64,000 nucleotides of DNA, taken from positions 1 through 64,000 of the forward strand of contig JADJLB010000005.1 in assembly GCA_016705685.1 (NCBI GenBank). The letters run 5' to 3'. Source of the stretch: Propionivibrio sp. GTDB taxonomy: Bacteria; Pseudomonadota; Gammaproteobacteria; Burkholderiales; Rhodocyclaceae. The position numbers were made by a program, and so were the translations under genes. Within the stretch, counting starts at the first letter, position 1. The number at the start of each line of letters is the position of its first letter. The notes under the pieces are model-generated. The model did not search any database and had not been told where the DNA came from. It saw nothing but the letters and a program-made list of their open reading frames with translations. This document shows, in pieces, positions 8,679 to 16,112 of this stretch.

Positions 8679-8902
8679 GGAATGGTGCCCTCGTTGTCGG
8701 TGCCGTTCAGGCGGTCGAGGCGGGCCATGAGAATCCTTCCACAAGGAAACACGCTTGTGAAGCACGTCCGTGAGACTTGATATCCCGATTCGTTCCTCCG
8801 AGAATGAGCGCACGAAAGGACTCTTTCTACGGTGTCATCAGGTGTCCGCCGAAGCGGTTCGCCGGCAGACACCCCTCGGCTACAGGCAAGCAAAGGATGA
8901 TC

Positions 8903-9211
8903 ATGGCAAAACTCTTCGCGGTGTATCGACAGCCCAAAGATCCGGCTGCCTTCGACGCTTATTATTTCGGGAAGCACGTGCCACTCGCCAAGACCATACC
9001 GGGACTTCGCAGCGACGAAGTCACCCGAGGAGATGTCATGGGCATGGAAGGCAAGCACCCGGTTTACCTGGTCGCCATTCTGGAATTCGACTCGATGGAA
9101 TCTATGGGCGCCGCGATGGCCTCGCCACAGGGCCAAGCGACCGCAGCCGATCTTGCCAATTTTGCGTCGGCAGGAGTCGATGTGATGATGGGTAATACCA
9201 TGATGGTGTAG
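8903..9211 (+). CDS. EthD-family protein
   Basis: A 102-residue single-domain protein beginning AKLFAVYRQPKDPAAFDAYYFGKHVPLAKTIPG in pattern, the typical ferredoxin-like alpha/beta start of the EthD/dimeric alpha-beta barrel group (Y..P.D...F...Y...H.PLA). The ATG at 8903 is fixed by AAAGGA six bases upstream; a longer frame back to 8777 lacks this support. Members help in ether or aromatic degradation or have unknown roles. No catabolic partner is adjacent, so no substrate is assigned. It is transcribed away from the nfn-kor operon. Confidence 0.8.
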   Translation: MAKLFAVYRQPKDPAAFDAYYFGKHVPLAKTIPGLRSDEVTRGDVMGMEGKHPVYLVAILEFDSMESMGAAMASPQGQATAADLANFASAGVDVMMGNTMMV

Positions 9212-9420
9212 CGACAATCGCAGTTCTCGTGCCAAAGTCCTGCCTGCTACGGACGTCGATTGCTGTTTCTCTCAAGAAACACGGCCCACGTGATTGATTG
9301 AAATGATGGCGGCGACGAAGAGGGCCATACCCATTTTGCCTGAGGTATTCATCCGCCCGAAAGAATGGCCGAAACCCCTTGACGCGAGGATTCAGCCATC
9401 TCAAGAAGTTGATGTCCGGC

Positions 9421-11619
9421 CTAGAATTTCAAATTGAGGCCTACATACAGGGAGCGTCCAGCGCCAGGAACGGCAATGCCCCACGGCATGTTTGCCGCGT
9501 TCAGCGTCATCGTGCTGCCCTGACCCACATAGGCACCACCCAGTGGCAGGTCATAACGTTTGTCGAAGAGGTTTTCCACACCAAAATCGATGCGCGTTTG
9601 CCGCCACAGATAGCTGGCGCGCAGATTCACCAGGCTATAGCCGGCGGTCTGGATTTCATTGCGCACATCCGACACCTGATTCTTGGCTTTCACCATCACC
9701 AGTTCGGCGCTGTTATCCCACGCGCCGAGTTGTTGCGTGAGCGTCAGCTTGGCATTGAATGGCATGACGTTGTACAGATCATCGCCGGTATCGCGGTTCT
9801 TGCCATTGGTGTAGCTCAGCAGACCCTTCAAGCCGAACTCTCCAAAGCTAGTCTTGGCTAGCGGCATGTGGCCTGACACATCAAGGCCGTACAGCCGCGC
9901 TGATTGATTGGCAAATTGGAGTACGTTGAACTGGTTAGCCGTGAAGGCAGCCGTCTTAATGGCGTCAATATAGTCGCTGACTCGCGTGTAATACGGTGTC
10001 GTCTTGAATACCCATTCGCGGTTTGCGGCATGCCAATCGAAAGTGGCGCTGATAGCGTAAGCTATTTCCGGTTTGAGGTTGATGTCGCCGATGTAGCCGT
10101 TGCCGTCTCCGACATAGTTGTTCATGGTCGCCATCATGCTAGCCGTCGACCAGGAGTAACGCTCATACAGGTTCGGCGAGCGAACCTTTCGTGCAAGGCC
10201 GAATTCGATGTCGTGGTTGGCGTTGACGGTGTAGCGACCGAGAGCGGTGAGATCCAGATTATTGTCGGTCTTGTCACGATCGGCATTGTTGAAATTGGCG
10301 GCGTCCCGCGTCTGGTTCAACATTCCCGCAGGTACGCCTACGGTCGGGAATGTCGCCAGATTGTAGCCATGCACCGGACCTGCATCGGTCGTCACGAACT
10401 CATAGCGCACGCCGAGCAGTGTCATCCATTGGGGGCTCAGCTGCTTTTCCCATTCGCCAAAGAGCGCGGTGCGGTTGCGTTCGCCATCGTTGATGTTTAT
10501 GAACGTATTGGGAGACATCATGCCGGTGCCTGACGGTGGCCACCAGTCATTGAGCGTGTAGTGCTGCACTTCGCCGCCAATACGTAGGAGGTCCTGCATA
10601 CCTACGGCAATACTGGCTTTGATGCTGGCCCCGGTCGTAACGCCTTTGGTGTTCATCGGCATGCCATTGACGGCTGTTGCATAGGCCAGTTGCTTGTCGG
10701 CACCAAAGTTCATGTAATGCTCAACCGTTTCCCGATACGCCCGAGCTTCCAGCGAACCCCAGTCGAAGTCGCCGACATAGCGAAGGTTGGCGCGATGCTG
10801 GGTGTTTTCGAGCATATCCATGCGCTGGTTGGGGAAGAGTTGCTCGGGCACGTTCTGATAGCCGAATTTGGCTTCGATTCGGTGCTGGCCGCTTTTGAAA
10901 GCCACGCCGATGGTTTGGTTTTGCGTATCGTAGGCTGTGGAGCCCACCTCATCCAAAGGCAGGGAGTGGCCGGCCCGGCCCGTGTCGGTGCGGGTCTTGA
11001 AGTTGCCACCCGCTTTGTAGTTGTCCGATTTGGCTGCGGAGCCCGAGTAGCTCAAGTTGAAGGATTCAGTTGCCACGGTCGCAGATATGTTGCCGCCGTT
11101 CGCGCCGCCATTGCTGCGGTAAAAGGCACCCACTTCGCCCTTGAGCAAAGTACCTGCACCTGCGGCGGCGAATTCTGGGGTGGGTGTTTCCGCAAGAATG
11201 GTGCCGCCGATGCTGTCGCCACCGACGCTGACCGGTGAAATGCCTGCATAGACTCTAAGCTTGGCAACATTGCTTGGGTCGAGGTAAGACAGTGCCGGGT
11301 TCATATGGTTAGGGCAGGAGGCGATCAGGTCCATGCCGTCGACCTTGATACGAAGCCGGTCGTCAGCCAGGCCATGGATGACGGGAAGACTCGATGCGCC
11401 ACCCGCGCCGTACAGGCCGACGCCAGGCACATCCCTGAGCAGGCTGGCCGTGTCGCTGGTCGCTGCTTGCTGGGCACGCAGCGTGTTGGGAGCGATGGCT
11501 ATCGCATTGGGGGTTTCATTACTCTTGGTGGTGACAACGATGTTCGCCGGGTCGCTCTCTACGGCCAAAGCGAACATAGACGGCGTGATGATGCCGCAGA
11601 AAATAGCAATACGTTTCAT
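9421..11619 (-). CDS. TonB-dependent copper receptor (NosA/OprC type)
   Basis: A 732-residue outer-membrane receptor with a signal peptide (cleavage near residue 20), plug domain, 22-strand-type barrel and a terminal Phe (GLNLKF). In the plug, SCPNHMNPALSY places C102 and M106 in the CxxxM pattern used for copper binding in OprC. The following phrase GISPVSVGGDSIGGTI is typical of copper receptors. The ATG at 11619 has AGGA seven bases upstream. It follows the PCu(A)C gene by 70 bases, supporting copper import, possibly for nitrous oxide reductase or cytochrome oxidase assembly; those enzymes are not in this window. Confidence 0.9.
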   Translation of the reverse strand: MKRIAIFCGIITPSMFALAVESDPANIVVTTKSNETPNAIAIAPNTLRAQQAATSDTASLLRDVPGVGLYGAGGASSLPVIHGLADDRLRIKVDGMDLIASCPNHMNPALSYLDPSNVAKLRVYAGISPVSVGGDSIGGTILAETPTPEFAAAGAGTLLKGEVGAFYRSNGGANGGNISATVATESFNLSYSGSAAKSDNYKAGGNFKTRTDTGRAGHSLPLDEVGSTAYDTQNQTIGVAFKSGQHRIEAKFGYQNVPEQLFPNQRMDMLENTQHRANLRYVGDFDWGSLEARAYRETVEHYMNFGADKQLAYATAVNGMPMNTKGVTTGASIKASIAVGMQDLLRIGGEVQHYTLNDWWPPSGTGMMSPNTFININDGERNRTALFGEWEKQLSPQWMTLLGVRYEFVTTDAGPVHGYNLATFPTVGVPAGMLNQTRDAANFNNADRDKTDNNLDLTALGRYTVNANHDIEFGLARKVRSPNLYERYSWSTASMMATMNNYVGDGNGYIGDINLKPEIAYAISATFDWHAANREWVFKTTPYYTRVSDYIDAIKTAAFTANQFNVLQFANQSARLYGLDVSGHMPLAKTSFGEFGLKGLLSYTNGKNRDTGDDLYNVMPFNAKLTLTQQLGAWDNSAELVMVKAKNQVSDVRNEIQTAGYSLVNLRASYLWRQTRIDFGVENLFDKRYDLPLGGAYVGQGSTMTLNAANMPWGIAVPGAGRSLYVGLNLKF

Positions 11620-11689
11620 TTTTAATCCTATCGAAAGATGTCAGTGGATCGTGCGCTGCGGGCACTCTTGACAAGCGCACTTCTCGTAT

Positions 11690-12178
11690 TCAGTGCGCAA
11701 CGTGATTGCTGTGGCCCGTCGGCGCGGCGCTGGTCGACAGTGTCTTGGCCGCGGCGGTGATATCGAGGGTCTGGCGCTTGCCATCCTTGTATTCGATGAT
11801 CAGAGTCAATGGCACTCGGTCGCCTTCCTTTACTTGAGCCTTCAGATCCATGAGCATGATGTGGTAGCCGCCCGGTTTGAGCTCCACCGATCTGCCGGCA
11901 GGCAGTTCGAGGCCGTCAGGCATCGCTCGCATCTTCATGACGCCGCCATCAGTGCTCATTTCATGCACTTCAACCGTTCCGGCGCCCGGTGATTTGGCCG
12001 CGACCAGACGGGCATCCTGTGTGGCGGTCAGATCCATGAATGCGCCGGTGGCTTTTTGTGCGGGCACGGTAGCGCGCACCCAGGGGTTACTGACGCTGAC
12101 CTGGGCGGCGGCCGATAGTGAAATGAGCGTGGCGGCCAGGGAAAAGGCAATACGGGTCGTACAAGCAGAGAAGTTCAT
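11690..12178 (-). CDS. Periplasmic copper chaperone PCu(A)C
   Basis: A 162-residue exported protein with a signal peptide ending SLSAAAQ. It has the PCu(A)C copper-binding pattern: HEM near the middle, spaced Met residues (VMKMRAM), then HIM in GGYHIMLMDL. The C-terminus adds a His-containing tail (GHSNHVAH). These proteins carry Cu(I) in the periplasm to cytochrome oxidase or other copper enzymes. AAGGA lies upstream of the ATG at 12178. It sits 32 bases after the regulator gene and 70 before the copper receptor, forming one operon. Confidence 0.92.
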   Translation of the reverse strand: MNFSACTTRIAFSLAATLISLSAAAQVSVSNPWVRATVPAQKATGAFMDLTATQDARLVAAKSPGAGTVEVHEMSTDGGVMKMRAMPDGLELPAGRSVELKPGGYHIMLMDLKAQVKEGDRVPLTLIIEYKDGKRQTLDITAAAKTLSTSAAPTGHSNHVAH

Positions 12179-12210
12179 AGGTAAGTCCTTGATTAGGAAT
12201 GTTTGAGGCA

Positions 12211-12827
12211 TTAAGAAGCCTGAAGAGGCAGTTTTTTGAGCGCGTTCATTACGATGACACCGTGGCTGCGACCTTGTCGGGTGAGGATGCCCAGGCGGCG
12301 CAGTTGGCTGACGACCCGGGATACGGTTTCCTGCGTCAGGCCGGTGATGTCCGCCATGTCCTTCAGGCACGGGATAAACACCGGACTGGTTTCCTGCGCC
12401 GTTTCCCCCGAAAGAATGACGAACAAGCGCCGGATGCGATCCATGGCTTCGCCGGCTCGCAGGGAAATCGCCTCCACCGTGCGGCGTTCCGCAGCGGCAA
12501 TTGTGCGTAGCAGGCTTCGGGTGTCGGCTTGGAGCCAGGCTTCCAGTTCAACCTCTCCGATGGGATAGGCGTCACAGGTGTAGGTGCCAAAGAGCTGAAT
12601 CTCGCTGCCGAGAATATCGCCGGCTCTTGCAATGCCGGCAAAGACGGGGTATTGCCGTCAGGAGATGGGTGACTCAGGCGTACGACGCCGCGCCGAATGC
12701 GCCAACTGGGTCCGGTCGTACCGGCCAGGTAGATCGGCCGATCATCGCTGAAATAGAAATGGGGTGATGCATTGGGCGTAGCGGCGACAGGCGCGCGCCC
12801 GTCGCTTTCCGCAGAAAGTGCCGTCAT
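12211..12827 (-). pseudogene. Crp/Fnr-family transcriptional regulator, frameshifted
   Basis: The N-terminal half (from ATG 12827, MTALSAES) encodes the start of a cyclic-nucleotide-binding-type domain through HPSPDGNTP. The frame then breaks at a GGGG run on the + strand (12646-12649). In the next frame the protein continues without a stop: FAGIARAGDILGSEIQLFG, a helical linker, and a winged-helix DNA-binding domain (DMADITGLTQETVSRVVSQLRRLGIL). Adding one C to the run joins the halves into ~205 residues, normal for this family. No Fnr-type N-terminal Cys cluster is seen. It probably controls the copper operon in which it lies. Whether the break is biological is open. Confidence 0.8.
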
Positions 12828-12906
12828 GGTCTTCTGTCCTTCCGAGTAATGACAAAGCACAGACGCCGGCGTCAGCCGGTCAGTCTGTCATCGTGATGAC
12901 GCAGGA

Positions 12907-13401
12907 TCAGAAGTGCGGTGGTGCGTGGGAAGGCGGCAGGCGGTATCGACCCGCAGGCAGATTTACGCCAGAGTCGTTCCATGTGCGGGCAACGAAAGCC
13001 AGCGTCTGCGAGACGGCGCCGGGACCGGCCAGAGCAAACAAGGTGGGAGTGCTGCCACAGTAGGTGCAGCAGCTATGGTCGCTGTGATTGTCGTGTGATG
13101 GGACGCTGTCGCCCGACCCGGCCGTTGGCAATTGAACCGTTATCAAGCCATTGACGGTACAGATCTGGCCTACGACCGAACCGTCTGCACCGGCCTTGGG
13201 CATGATGCCCAAGGCCGCCCAGAGCTGAAGGGCAACCGCTAACAGGCCAAGAACCAGGAAGGTCCGGCCGCGTCGTCGGAAGTGCCAGAATAGTGCGGAA
13301 GAGTCTGTATTCACGTGCGCGGAATTGTATAGCAGCCGCGTGATATCCACCAAGAGCTTGCGCGTCGGGCGCCGCTCAATGGTCGGCTGCGCTTCGTGCA
13401 T
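12907..13401 (-). CDS. DUF2946-like membrane-anchored protein with Cys/His motif
   Basis: A 164-residue protein with one hydrophobic segment (about residues 48-65, LVLGLLAVALQLWAAL) followed by a region holding HDNHSDHSCCTYCG, a likely metal-binding Cys/His cluster, and a Pro-rich end. This layout fits the DUF2946 family, often found with copper genes. It is first in the copper operon, 79 bases before the regulator. ATG 13401 is used; an in-frame GTG at codon 30 is a possible shorter start, since neither has a clear ribosome site. Function unknown, copper-related by context. Confidence 0.65.
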   Translation of the reverse strand: MHEAQPTIERRPTRKLLVDITRLLYNSAHVNTDSSALFWHFRRRGRTFLVLGLLAVALQLWAALGIMPKAGADGSVVGQICTVNGLITVQLPTAGSGDSVPSHDNHSDHSCCTYCGSTPTLFALAGPGAVSQTLAFVARTWNDSGVNLPAGRYRLPPSHAPPHF

Positions 13402-13457
13402 GGGTTCAGGAAAAGCTGAGAAGTGAACCGCGATATACCAATTTGCTCAGCAAGGGG

Positions 13458-13485
13458 TTGACTCTTGGCGCAACGGCCATACATT
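13458..13485 (+). promoter_or_regulatory. Putative sigma70 promoter of trxC
   Basis: TTGACT at 13458-13463 and TACATT at 13480-13485 are separated by 16 bases, ending 26 bases before the trxC ATG. The match is fair, and location supports it. Confidence 0.4.
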
Positions 13486-13511
13486 AGGCATGTCTAATAC
13501 ACAGGTGCCTT

Positions 13512-13970
13512 ATGAGCGAACAACTGAAACTGGTGTGTCCCCATTGCGATACCGTCAATCGGGTGCAGGCGGATCGCCTTTCCGATCGTCCGGTCTGCGG
13601 TCGCTGCAAACAAATGCTGATCACCGGCGCACCCGTGGAATTGAATGCCGCAAATTTTGATCGTCATGTCGCTCAATCCGATTTGCCGGTACTGGTCGAC
13701 TTCTGGGCGCCGTGGTGCGGTCCCTGCCAAACGATGACGCCGGTGATTGCTCAGGCGGCCAGGGAGCTTGCAACTAGGGTGCGCGTAGCCAAGCTCAATA
13801 CGGAAGTGGAGGGTGAGATCGCCACGCGCTTCGGCATCCGCAGTATTCCGACGCTGGCCGTGTTCCAAGGCGGGCGCGAGGTCGCGAGGCAGTCCGGAGC
13901 CGTCAATCTGCCTACGCTGCTCGATTGGGTCGAGTCGGCGCTGTCGGCGCGTCAAGCCAAGCCATCCTGA
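13512..13970 (+). CDS. trxC: Thioredoxin 2
   Basis: A 152-residue cytoplasmic disulfide reductase. An N-terminal zinc finger (C9/C12 in CPHC and C29/C32 in CGRC) precedes the thioredoxin fold with active site WCGPC at 68-72 and the cis-Pro in SIPTLAVF. The zinc finger distinguishes TrxC from TrxA. It is divergent from the copper operon, and copper or oxidative stress co-regulation is plausible but not shown. Confidence 0.95.
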   Translation: MSEQLKLVCPHCDTVNRVQADRLSDRPVCGRCKQMLITGAPVELNAANFDRHVAQSDLPVLVDFWAPWCGPCQTMTPVIAQAARELATRVRVAKLNTEVEGEIATRFGIRSIPTLAVFQGGREVARQSGAVNLPTLLDWVESALSARQAKPS

Positions 13971-14048
13971 ATGAAGAATATAGAAAGGCCGCGCAAAGTC
14001 GAGCGGCCGCAAGAAATAGCCTTCGTCATGAAGGCATGGGCAGAGTGA

Positions 14049-14591
14049 TCAGCGTAAAGCTGTTGCTTTGGGTTCTCCGGATTCTGAAAGTGCGCCTGTT
14101 GATGGCAGGCCAACTGGAGGCGCCTTACTCTCAGTTGCAGGATCCTGCAAAACAGGATCGGATACACCGGCCGGGGGTGGAGTCGCAATTGTGTGCGATT
14201 CGCCCATAATGACCGTGATGAGCGATGGGTAGTCATACGCCGCTCCGGTGCCTATGTCCACTCCAGCGCCGATAATTCCGCCGAAGAGGATATTGCCGAA
14301 AGCCATCGCCTTTGTGGTTGACTTGACTGACGCCAAACCCGGTTCAAGCGCTTCCTTTTCGCAGGTTACGCCCAACTCCTCGTAGCTGCGCTGTACGGTC
14401 GTCGAGCCTGGTGTGGTTACGAACCAAGTACCCTTGTTATTCGACAATCGGCAGGTTGCGCCTGTTACCAGAGAGAGTTTTTCCCCCGACCGTGTTTCTA
14501 CGGAAATGCTTTGATTTTGTCCGTTGACGATCGACGCGCAGCCGACGAGTTGAGCGATACATACAGCGGCAAAACAGGAGCACGGTTTCAT
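14049..14591 (-). CDS. Lipoprotein of unknown function
   Basis: A 180-residue protein with a lipobox (LVGC, Cys at 18). The mature part has a beta-rich segment (GATCRLSNNKGTWFVTTPGSTTV) and a Gly-rich hydrophobic segment (NILFGGIIGAGVDIGTGAAYDYP), a pairing I recognise from small uncharacterised proteobacterial lipoproteins. The Pro/Ser-rich C-terminus after MGESH looks disordered. Last of three tandem lipoprotein genes, 20 bases after its neighbour, with visibly lower GC than surrounding genes. No function assigned. Confidence 0.7.
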   Translation of the reverse strand: MKPCSCFAAVCIAQLVGCASIVNGQNQSISVETRSGEKLSLVTGATCRLSNNKGTWFVTTPGSTTVQRSYEELGVTCEKEALEPGLASVKSTTKAMAFGNILFGGIIGAGVDIGTGAAYDYPSLITVIMGESHTIATPPPAGVSDPVLQDPATESKAPPVGLPSTGALSESGEPKATALR

Positions 14592-14611
14592 TTTCAGAGT
14601 CTTGACCAGAG

Positions 14612-15196
14612 TTAGCGCGCCAATATGCTGCGGAAATCGCGGTCATCAAACAATTTACCTGCCAGTTCCTTATACAGAGCGGTGTACTGGTTCATGGCCT
14701 CAGGAATCGCGATCGCGCCAACGAAAGACGAGTCCCAGCGCGAATCGACGGACAACGTTTTCTCGAACAGTCTCTGGCCCGCTTTGTCAACCGTGAAGTT
14801 AGCGCCTAGCCTGGCGGTTCCTGTGCCGATTGCCGCATCCACTTGGCTATCAGTTAATTGAGCGCCGATTTGAAATGGTGATTTCTCATCGTACAGTCCG
14901 GCAGCATTTAATTCTGTCAGGATGACGTCCTTAAGTTGCTGTGAAAAACTTCCGCTGGCTGCACGCACCGACGATCCTCGCAAGCCGCCGAGCGTCTGAT
15001 CGATCTCTGGATTGACACCAGCTGCAAGGCCAAATTTACCAAGTCCGGCCGGGGCCAAGTTAGCCGCGCGGAGCTTTTCTACGTTGCTTGCACTGGCGGT
15101 CGGAGGGGGCATCGTGACCGATGCACAACCAACCAATGTCGCGCAAAAAGCAAGGATCACGGAGCGAATGAAAAGGCACTGGGTCACCGACTTCAT
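14612..15196 (-). CDS. Lipoprotein of unknown function
   Basis: A 194-residue protein with a signal peptide and lipobox LVGC (Cys near residue 24). The mature part alternates charged helices and beta segments and ends DRDFRSILAR. I do not recognise a named family. It has a short FSQQLKDVILTELNAAGLYDEKSPFQIGAQL-like stretch resembling lipoproteins that assemble at the periplasmic face. It lies 10 bases after the upstream lipoprotein gene, so the three are probably co-transcribed. Confidence 0.7.
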   Translation of the reverse strand: MKSVTQCLFIRSVILAFCATLVGCASVTMPPPTASASNVEKLRAANLAPAGLGKFGLAAGVNPEIDQTLGGLRGSSVRAASGSFSQQLKDVILTELNAAGLYDEKSPFQIGAQLTDSQVDAAIGTGTARLGANFTVDKAGQRLFEKTLSVDSRWDSSFVGAIAIPEAMNQYTALYKELAGKLFDDRDFRSILAR

Positions 15197-15206
15197 GTCA
15201 ATTCTC

Positions 15207-15818
15207 CTATTTAAACTGAGGATCGTGCGAAAGATCGTTCAGAACGTTGCTGACGATCTGGCGGGTCATCTTGGTGACGGCATCATTCGCGTCAGCGGCT
15301 ATTGTCGCATTTTGAGGTGCCGTGGCATTGCCGACGGTGGTGTGTATCGCATGTCGAGCCTGCTTAACGAGCGCTGAGCTGCTGCCATCCGTCATAAAGC
15401 GCGCCGTGCAGACATAGCCGTCCGTAACCTGTGAACCGACTAGACCGAAAGTCAAGCCGGTCGCAAACCCTTTGCTGAACGCGTCATCGCTGATCGGAAC
15501 ATTGTTAAGAGTAATGCTCAAGAAAGCATTTCCGCTAACAGGATTCTCGGACACTTCGCTGAACAGACCGCTGGTCTTGATCTGATCAATCACGTGGGCC
15601 TTCAGGTAGTCTGTTGCTCGCGCGTTCGCAACCCCCTTGGTCTGAAATTCGAACAAGGCTTGAACCGGCCGTTGTGGCTCAGGTTTCTTGAACTCGGACG
15701 CAGATACTTCCCGAGTAGCATTGTCTACGTAGATATTTGCGCAACCCGTCAGCAGGATTGCGCAGAATATGAAAATACAGCGACGTGTTGACACTGCAAA
15801 TCCTATGGCGTGCTTCAT
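15207..15818 (-). CDS. Lipoprotein of unknown function
   Basis: A 203-residue lipoprotein with lipobox LTGC (Cys near residue 26). The ATG at 15818 is chosen because GGGAGGG lies four bases upstream; the longer frame from 15953 is unsupported. Residues 48-110 (FEFQTKGVANARATDYLKAHVIDQIKTSGLFSEV in pattern) resemble a small alpha/beta domain seen in other periplasmic lipoproteins that respond to stress. First of three tandem lipoprotein genes of lower GC. No function assigned. Confidence 0.75.
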   Translation of the reverse strand: MKHAIGFAVSTRRCIFIFCAILLTGCANIYVDNATREVSASEFKKPEPQRPVQALFEFQTKGVANARATDYLKAHVIDQIKTSGLFSEVSENPVSGNAFLSITLNNVPISDDAFSKGFATGLTFGLVGSQVTDGYVCTARFMTDGSSSALVKQARHAIHTTVGNATAPQNATIAADANDAVTKMTRQIVSNVLNDLSHDPQFK

Positions 15819-16112
15819 GTACCCTCCCATTTTTCTTGGTTGAACAAACCCGTTTGGCCAAATTTCTTGGTTGCCGAACAATAAACAGGCCGCAAAGAAC
15901 GCGGCATTTTGCATCAAGAAAAACGAATTGCATAGTACGACTACGATTTGCAATTTGTGGCGCCAACAGGCAACAAAGCGCTATCGCTGTGGAGACAAAT
16001 GATGGAGATTAAACGTTCCTTGGTGTTAGCTTTCTCAAGCCGGCAATTTCCGTCTATAGTCAGTGGGAGCCAATCGGCGCTTGCCGCCGACGCACCTTCT
16101 GACTGAGCTGCC

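Larger units (their letters stand above)
8449..8902. other. Divergent control region between nfnA and the EthD gene
   Basis: This 454-base non-coding stretch holds the sigma54 promoter, the IHF-like site and the NtrC-type palindrome listed separately. From about 8700 to 8890 I see an imperfect inverted repeat (ACAAG at 8741 against CTTGT at 8754) but no clear sigma70 promoter for the rightward gene. Confidence 0.6.
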
